A DNA stretch of 64,000 nt from DASWED01 sp036394995 (lineage in GTDB: Bacteria > Actinomycetota > UBA4738 > JACQTL01), in assembly GCA_036394995.1 (NCBI GenBank), contig DASWED010000105.1, positions 59,612-123,611 of the forward strand, given 5' to 3'. Below the pieces are notes generated by a model that was given only the letters and a program-made list of their open reading frames with translations, ran no database searches and had not been told where the DNA came from. This document shows positions 59,727 to 64,000 of this stretch, piece after piece (position 1 is the stretch's first letter; every line of letters begins with the position of its first letter). Made by a program: the position numbers and the translations under genes.

Positions 59727-60433
59727 ACGCGCCGTCGGCGCAACTACTGGCCGAGGCGTGGGTCGATGCCTCTGTGCGCGACGCGTACCCAGACTACGTG
59801 GCGGTCCTCATCGCGGCATCCGGACTGGGACCAGGCCCCACGAGTCCCCACAGCGAGGCGATGCTCCGAGAGGCGGAGGCCCGTGCGGGCGACCGGCTCG
59901 ACGGGCGCGAACCGCACGACCTGCCCGAGGTCCGGGCGTGGCGGGAGGCCTACCGGGCGTTCGGTGTCCGGCCGCGCGAGGCGCGCTCGAGCGTGGAAGC
60001 GCTCCTGCGACGAGTCGCCGTGGGGCTCCCGAGGATCGACCGACTGACCGACGTCTACAACGCGGTGTCGGTGCTGCATCTCGTTCCGATCGGCGGAGAG
60101 GACCTGAGGGCCTACGCGGGGCCCGCTCGCCTCGTGGTGGCCGTGGGCGACGAGTCGTTCGACACGGTCGCCGACGGACAACCGACCATGCACACGGCCG
60201 ATGCCGGCGAGATCATCTGGCGCGACGACCTGGGCGTGACATGCCGCCGATGGAACTGGAGGCAGTGCCTGCGCACCAGACTGACCGCCACCACGACCGA
60301 GGCGTTGTTCATCGTCGACGGCCTCGGTCCGGCATCCGGCGTCCGCGCCGAAGCAGCCGCCGCCGACCTCATCGATCGGCTCGCGGTCGATTCGTCGGCC
60401 GCCACCTTCGCCGCCCGCACCCTCGCCGATTGA
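59723..60433 (+). CDS. B3/B4 (phenylalanyl-tRNA-synthetase-like) domain protein
   Basis: A 236-aa protein resembling the B3/B4 editing domain of PheT: VRAWREAYRAFGVRPREARSSVEALLRR, DVYNAVSVLHLVPIGGED and WNWRQCLRTRLT. Free-standing B3/B4 proteins are widespread and proposed to act on misacylated tRNA or amino acids. It overlaps the MFS gene (ATGA). Its link to sulfur detoxification is unclear. Confidence 0.85.
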   Translation: MNAPSAQLLAEAWVDASVRDAYPDYVAVLIAASGLGPGPTSPHSEAMLREAEARAGDRLDGREPHDLPEVRAWREAYRAFGVRPREARSSVEALLRRVAVGLPRIDRLTDVYNAVSVLHLVPIGGEDLRAYAGPARLVVAVGDESFDTVADGQPTMHTADAGEIIWRDDLGVTCRRWNWRQCLRTRLTATTTEALFIVDGLGPASGVRAEAAAADLIDRLAVDSSAATFAARTLAD

Positions 60434-60697
60434 GGAACCCACCGTGCTCGTCCAACCCGGGGACTCCGCGGCTCCCGACGAATGGCGGCGCCGGCCGGGC
60501 CCACAGCCCCCTTCGGGCAGCCCGCCCGGGACGCCACCATCATCGACGCCCCGAGCAGCAGGCCGAACTGCTGAGGACACAGCTGCGCCACCTGCAACCC
60601 GATGGCGGTCAGGGGCCGGTTTTCGTCGACGATGATCACGGAATGACGGTGATGTCATGCTGGTGCACGGTCCTCTCCTTTCCTCGTCGCCTGCGTG
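60434..60697. other. Spacer with no recognisable gene
   Basis: Both strands stay open for 60-170 codons in places but show no family pattern, ribosome-binding site or repeat. It probably represents decayed sequence next to the sigma-factor remnant that follows. Confidence 0.4.
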
Positions 60698-60781
60698 TCA
60701 GTCGTCCAGGAACGCCAGGTCGAGCTGGGACAGCTCCGGGTCCGCCAGGATGTCGATCTCCACGATCTTCCCGTTCCTCCG
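60698..60781 (-). pseudogene. C-terminal remnant of an ECF41-like sigma factor
   Basis: On the minus strand the sequence reads NGKIVEIDILADPELSQLDL then AFLDD and a stop (60698). This is the conserved end of ECF41/SigJ-type sigma factors with a SnoaL-like domain. It is open for only about 28 codons before an in-frame stop, so the remainder of the gene is gone. It is evidence of deletion at this locus. Confidence 0.6.
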
Positions 60782-60801
60782 GCCGGTTGATCAGGTGTGG
60801 A

Positions 60802-60816
60802 CATTGTGCAACAATG
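60802..60816. promoter_or_regulatory. Operator palindrome of the toxin-antitoxin operon
   Basis: CATTGT-GCA-ACAATG, a perfect inverted repeat 5 nt before the antitoxin ATG. It overlaps a possible -10 (ACAATG), with TTGATC 18 bp upstream; it suits autorepression by the ribbon-helix-helix antitoxin. Confidence 0.6.
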
Positions 60817-60821
60817 CCTAC

Positions 60822-61211
60822 ATGTCGGTGAACGTGTCCGTGCGCCTCGACGAGGGGCTCGCCGAACGGCTCCGCCTGCGGGCGCGGGCCGCGGGGGAGA
60901 GCCTCTCGGACCGCCTGCGCCGCTACGCGGAGGAGGGGACCCGCCGCGACGAGCACCCCCTGATCACGTTCCGCGACGGCCCCACCGGTCGGCGGGCCGG
61001 GCTCATCGGCGGCCCGGACGTGTGGGAGGTGGCGATGTGGCTCGATGACCTCGCCTCCGAACGCGATCCGGTGGCCGCCCTGGTGGAGGACGGGGTGGTG
61101 ACCCGTGTCCAGGTCGACGCGGTCGTTGGCTACCGAGCCGCCTACCCCGAGGAGATCGCCGCGCGCATCGAACTTCACCGTCGGGAGACCGCCGCCGCGG
61201 AAACGCGGTGA
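60822..61211 (+). CDS. Antitoxin: RHH domain fused to a DUF433-like domain
   Basis: A 129-aa protein. The N-terminal ribbon-helix-helix (VNVSVRLDEGLAERLRLRAR) should dimerise and bind the palindrome just upstream. The C-terminal half (GLIGGPDVWEVAMWLDDL ... VEDGVVTRVQVDAVVGYRAAYPEEIAARI) resembles DUF433-type antitoxins that partner DUF5615 toxins. The next gene overlaps by 4 nt, typical of a toxin-antitoxin pair. The start is probably leaderless. Confidence 0.8.
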   Translation: MSVNVSVRLDEGLAERLRLRARAAGESLSDRLRRYAEEGTRRDEHPLITFRDGPTGRRAGLIGGPDVWEVAMWLDDLASERDPVAALVEDGVVTRVQVDAVVGYRAAYPEEIAARIELHRRETAAAETR

Positions 61212-61591
61212 GACTCCTTTTGGACGAGATGTACCCGGCGGCCTTGGCCGTGGCCCTGCGCGAGGCGGGCGTCGATGCCGCCGCGGTCTCAGAGTTGGGA
61301 CTCGCCGGGAGTTCGGATCTCCAGGTCTTCGAGGCTGCCCGAGCCGGCGGCTACAGCCTGCTCACGGAGAACGTCTCAGACTTCGCCCGCATCGCAGCGG
61401 ATGACGTCTCGGCCGGGGGGCACCACCCAGGGGTGCTCGTGGCGCTGTCATCGCGCTTCTCGCGCCGAGCGTCGGGACGCCACGCGCTGGTCGCCTCGAT
61501 CCTCGCCGTCGAAGGAGAGGAGCTCGAGGACCGGCTCGTGTACCTGGAGCGGCTCGATCCCGAAGCCAAGCCCTCCCGCAGAGCAAGATAG
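61208..61591 (+). CDS. DUF5615 (PIN-like) toxin
   Basis: A 127-aa PIN-like protein: RLLLDEMYPAALAVALREAG (first acidic residue), AAAVSELGLAGSSDLQVFEAA and SLLTENVSDFARIA (DxDF-like) fit DUF5615, predicted ribonuclease toxins with a Mut7-C/PIN fold. It is coupled to the RHH-DUF433 antitoxin upstream and followed by a terminator hairpin. Confidence 0.82.
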   Translation: MRLLLDEMYPAALAVALREAGVDAAAVSELGLAGSSDLQVFEAARAGGYSLLTENVSDFARIAADDVSAGGHHPGVLVALSSRFSRRASGRHALVASILAVEGEELEDRLVYLERLDPEAKPSRRAR

Positions 61592-61596
61592 CGCGT

Positions 61597-61631
61597 CGAG
61601 GAGCCCGCTCGAAAAGAGCTCGGGCTCCTCG
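61597..61631 (+). terminator. Terminator of the toxin-antitoxin operon
   Basis: The stem CGAGGAGCCCG/CGGGCTCCTCG with an internal CTC/GAG pair and an A-rich loop, 5 nt after the toxin stop. No T tract. Confidence 0.6.
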
Positions 61632-61635
61632 TCCG

Positions 61636-61658
61636 CACCAACGAATCTCCGACGAAAT
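61636..61658. repeat. Direct repeat copy 1 (23 bp)
   Basis: Begins CACCAACGAATCTCC and ends ACGAAAT; 22 of 23 bases match copy 2 at 62236-62258, exactly 600 bp away. TGAGAC words follow at 61671 and 61689, 18 nt apart. Confidence 0.8.
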
Positions 61659-61725
61659 GAAGGCCTCTCCTGAGACTGGCGACGCGGATGAGACCTTGGA
61701 GTCCGGCTTTGTGGCACGCTCCCGA

Positions 61726-62199
61726 TCAACTCGAAGCGACGAGGTCCATCGCCGTCACGTAGTCGCCACCGCGGTTGTGCAGCGCGCGCCGAAGCCAGCG
61801 ATTGAGCTCCTCGGTATCCAAGCGACGCAGCCCCTCGGCCACATCGACGGCGTGCTGGCAGTGCAGGGCCATGTCGTTCATGAACCCGAGCATGCGGTGA
61901 CTCGCCGTCCTCGCCAAGCGAACCTCCTCAAGTGGGCCGAACAGATCCTCCGAGAGGCCCTCCGAGCGCAGGTGCTCCCGAATCACCACGGCGACGAACG
62001 GGCCGATTGGATCGACCTCGGACTTCCTCACGTCGGGGATGAACGCCGAGAACAGGGTGCCGGCATGGGCGAGAAGCAGGCACTTGCGACGCTCCACCCA
62101 CAGGAGGTTGAGGTACCAGTCTGCCTCGCTGGGCGGAATCTCCACCAAGGAGACCGGCTTCAGGAATGCCAGCGCCTTCGCGGTGCACCGCAGGGTCAC
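61726..62199 (-). CDS. DUF6933-like protein of unknown function
   Basis: A 157-aa protein beginning TLRCTAKALAFLKP and containing EADWYLNLLWVERRKCLLLAHAGTLFSAFIP. The xLRCTxK start and the NLLWxxRRKCLL block match the uncharacterised family I know as DUF6933. The GTG at 62199 follows GGAAGGGG; a GTG at 62223 is an alternative without a ribosome-binding site. The gene lies between two 23-bp direct repeats, which suggests a mobile or duplicated cassette. Confidence 0.65.
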   Translation of the reverse strand: MTLRCTAKALAFLKPVSLVEIPPSEADWYLNLLWVERRKCLLLAHAGTLFSAFIPDVRKSEVDPIGPFVAVVIREHLRSEGLSEDLFGPLEEVRLARTASHRMLGFMNDMALHCQHAVDVAEGLRRLDTEELNRWLRRALHNRGGDYVTAMDLVASS

Positions 62200-62235
62200 C
62201 GCCCCTTCCGATTCGGTCGCCACCGGGGTGTTCTA

Positions 62236-62258
62236 CACCAACGAATCTCCAACGAAAT
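62236..62258. repeat. Direct repeat copy 2 (23 bp)
   Basis: Differs from copy 1 only at base 16 (A for G). It is followed by an array of TGAGAC units. Confidence 0.8.
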
Positions 62259-62270
62259 CGCGCCCACTCC

Positions 62271-62358
62271 TGTGATCTCGTGAGACAGATGAGACGGGTG
62301 AGACGAAGACGTGCAGCTCAGGGGCACTCGTGAGACTGACGGAGACGCATGAGACATC
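62271..62358. repeat. TGAGAC-N3 array
   Basis: TGAGACAGA, TGAGACGGG and TGAGACGAA run in 9-nt register from 62281 to 62307, preceded by TGTGATCTC and followed by further copies at 62331, 62341 (GGAGAC) and 62350. The 9-nt period recalls the TGTGR array upstream of dapA. The interval to the next gene shows nothing else. Confidence 0.6.
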
Positions 62359-62484
62359 CGCCACAAAGTTGCGCCCACTGGCCGGCCGACGGCGCCCGCG
62401 TCCGGACTCGCGACGTGCTGGCCGGCTCTCATCCACGAGTACGAACTGCCTGCTTGACTGGCGGATCGAGGGATTCTGTGCTCT

Positions 62485-63849
62485 TCAGGGTCTGATGTTT
62501 TGGTTGAGCCGGAAGAAGTTGTCCGGATCGTACTTCCGCTTCAGCGCCACCAGCCCCTCGTACTTCGTCTGGCCGAACGCATCCGGTACCCGCCCCTGCT
62601 CGTCGGCGCTCATGAAGTTCACGTAGACCTTGCCGGTCGAAGCGGGCTCGAGCGCCCGGAACAGCTCGCGTGTCCATCCGACGTCCTGCGGCTCGTTGAG
62701 GTTCGACCACACGGCGTTGATGTTGGGTGAGAACTCCGCGGTGCGGTCCTCGAAGGCCGTCGCCTCGGGCGGAACCCGGCGCACGGCTCCTCCCATGTGG
62801 AACAAGATGGTGTACGAGCGCACGGAGGTCGTGGCCCACCCGCGGGCCACGAGGCCGTCGATGGCGTCCGGCGTGAGGTCGCGCAGGTAGTGGGACCTCC
62901 AGTAGTACCCCAGGCCGTGGGGCACCGAGCCGTCGAAGAGGTAATGGAACTCGGTGAGGTCTCGCCGCTCGACCGCGTCGAGGAGAGGTGTTCCCCAGCG
63001 CCGGAGCGGCTCGATCACCCGCTCGCCCGTCTCCACGGGACCCGCGTAGCAGAAGCCGATGGCGAGCACGGGGGCCCCGTGGAGATTCTCGGGGATCCAC
63101 GGCGCCGCCGGGGCGTGGCGGAGGAAGCTGATCGTGGTGAGTTCCTCCGGCTCCGAGAGTGCGAACTCGCGGTAGAGGGGGAGGAGTTCCGAGGCGTCCT
63201 CCGCCGGCCACAGCACCATTCCCGCCAGGACGGTTGGCCCCACGGGATGGCACCGGAACTCGAACGAGGTGACGACGCCGAAGTTCCCCCCACCACCCCG
63301 CAGCCCCCACAGCAGGTCCTGGTTCTCCTCCTCGCTTGCCCGGACCTTCGATCCGTCCGCAGTGACCACCTCGGCGGCGAGGAGGTTGTCGCAGGTGAGG
63401 CCATACTTGCGCATGAGCCAGCCGATCCCGCCGCCGAGGGTCAGTCCCGCCACCCCAGTGTGGCTGACGATGCCGGCCGGAACGGCCAACCCGTGGGCTT
63501 GCGTCTCGCGACATAGATCCCCGAGGAGGACTCCGGGCTGCACGCGGGCCGTCCGAGCGGCGGGGTCTACGACCACGCCTCGCATCGGCGAGCAATCGAT
63601 CACCAGACCGCCATCAGAGAGGCCGTTCCCGGCCACGCCGTGGCCACCGCCACGAACGGCGACCTCAACCTCTCGGTCCCGAGCCCACCGAACAGCGCGG
63701 ACCACGTCGGTCGGATCAGCGCAGCGGGCGATCGCGGCGGGGCGCTTGTCGATCGCGCCGTTCCATATCCTGCGCGCCTCGTCGTAGCCGGGATCTTCCG
63801 GCGTGATGACGGCGCCGCGGAAACCATCCCGGAGACGCTGGACGTCCAC
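62485..63849 (-). CDS. FAD-dependent oxidoreductase, berberine-bridge-enzyme type
   Basis: A 454-aa flavoprotein. The FAD domain shows VEVAVRGGGHGVAGNG (His for covalent 8-alpha linkage) and HTGVAGLTLGGGIGWLMRKYGL; the C-terminal BBE motif is RKYDPDNFFRLNQNI. The second covalent anchor Cys of bicovalent members is absent (SHTGVAGL), so one linkage is predicted. These enzymes oxidise sugars, alcohols or natural products; no substrate can be assigned. The GTG at 63849 gives the usual family length; a longer reading to 63984 exists but adds atypical sequence. The last 150 bases of the window hold nothing I recognise. Confidence 0.88.
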   Translation of the reverse strand: MDVQRLRDGFRGAVITPEDPGYDEARRIWNGAIDKRPAAIARCADPTDVVRAVRWARDREVEVAVRGGGHGVAGNGLSDGGLVIDCSPMRGVVVDPAARTARVQPGVLLGDLCRETQAHGLAVPAGIVSHTGVAGLTLGGGIGWLMRKYGLTCDNLLAAEVVTADGSKVRASEEENQDLLWGLRGGGGNFGVVTSFEFRCHPVGPTVLAGMVLWPAEDASELLPLYREFALSEPEELTTISFLRHAPAAPWIPENLHGAPVLAIGFCYAGPVETGERVIEPLRRWGTPLLDAVERRDLTEFHYLFDGSVPHGLGYYWRSHYLRDLTPDAIDGLVARGWATTSVRSYTILFHMGGAVRRVPPEATAFEDRTAEFSPNINAVWSNLNEPQDVGWTRELFRALEPASTGKVYVNFMSADEQGRVPDAFGQTKYEGLVALKRKYDPDNFFRLNQNIRP

Positions 63850-64000
63850 GGCCGAAATCGGGGACTCCTCGGGTTCCCGTGGGTGAGCTGGAGCCCCCAG
63901 CAAGGCTCGGCACCATCCCTGAGCAGGGGACCTGAGTAAACCTCGGGTCCTTCCCCTGACCTCCCAAGCTTGCACACATCCCACACCCCCATTTCTCCTT

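Noticed and set aside
62271..62358. A CRISPR array in the TGAGAC repeats
   Set aside because: Units are 9 nt without spacers of 25-40 nt, and no cas gene is present.

Overview
The window is about 70% G+C, with tightly packed genes, frequent GTG starts and ATGA/GTGA start-stop overlaps. Several features point to the Actinomycetota: actinobacterial-type LexA boxes (CGAAC-N4-GTTCG), the lexA / LysM-protein / nrdR neighbourhood, an LprG-P55-like lipoprotein/exporter pair and a dapA-rnj-ftsK string. DapL, RNase Y and a class II ribonucleotide reductase argue for a deep or uncultured lineage rather than a classical Streptomyces or Mycobacterium. The exact taxon cannot be fixed from this sequence alone.

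Layout. 1-4.2 kb: an ECF sigma factor with a membrane partner gene, then ribF, a VanY-like carboxypeptidase and a CapA-like protein. 4.2-10 kb: rpsO, pnp, an M16 peptidase, dapB and a PIG-L deacetylase. 10-12.3 kb: an lprG-P55-like operon on the minus strand. 12.5-18.6 kb: two large secreted HExxH proteins flanking a LysE-type exporter and a small EthD-like protein. 18.8-30.7 kb: cobalamin adenosyltransferase, dapA, rnj, ftsK, a RodZ-like protein, pgsA, cinA, thpR, recA (with an intein) and recX. 31.2-41.6 kb: rny, a small membrane protein, miaB, miaA, dapF, dapL, hflX, a methyltransferase and an Mrr-fold-like protein. 41.6-49.1 kb: lexA, a DivS/YneA-like LysM protein, nrdR and nrdJ with three inteins. 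49.2-56 kb: VOC proteins, an aldo/keto reductase, a secreted protein, dut and a sulfotransferase / glycosyltransferase / sulfotransferase group. From tRNA-Gly (56.07 kb) onward the window becomes accessory: a persulfide-detoxification operon, a B3/B4 protein, a toxin-antitoxin pair, gene remnants, a DUF6933 gene between direct repeats, and a berberine-bridge-type oxidase.

How the genes work together. DapA, DapB, DapL and DapF form the one-step aminotransferase route to meso-diaminopimelate. PNPase, RNase J and RNase Y are a core RNA-decay set. RecA, RecX, LexA and the LysM protein form an SOS module, with LexA boxes filling the -35/-10 spacers of recA and the LysM gene. NrdR and NrdJ form a dNTP module with paired NrdR boxes before both genes; Dut supports it, and the cobalamin adenosyltransferase can supply the AdoCbl that NrdJ needs.

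The most striking feature is the set of four inteins. One is in RecA, at the site and of the type I recall for Mycobacterium leprae RecA. Three are in NrdJ, placed beside a redox Cys, directly after the thiyl-radical Cys, and in the phosphate-binding PTG/TIG loop. A second theme is that many genes have a -10 hexamer only 5-8 nt before the start codon, suggesting frequent leaderless mRNAs.
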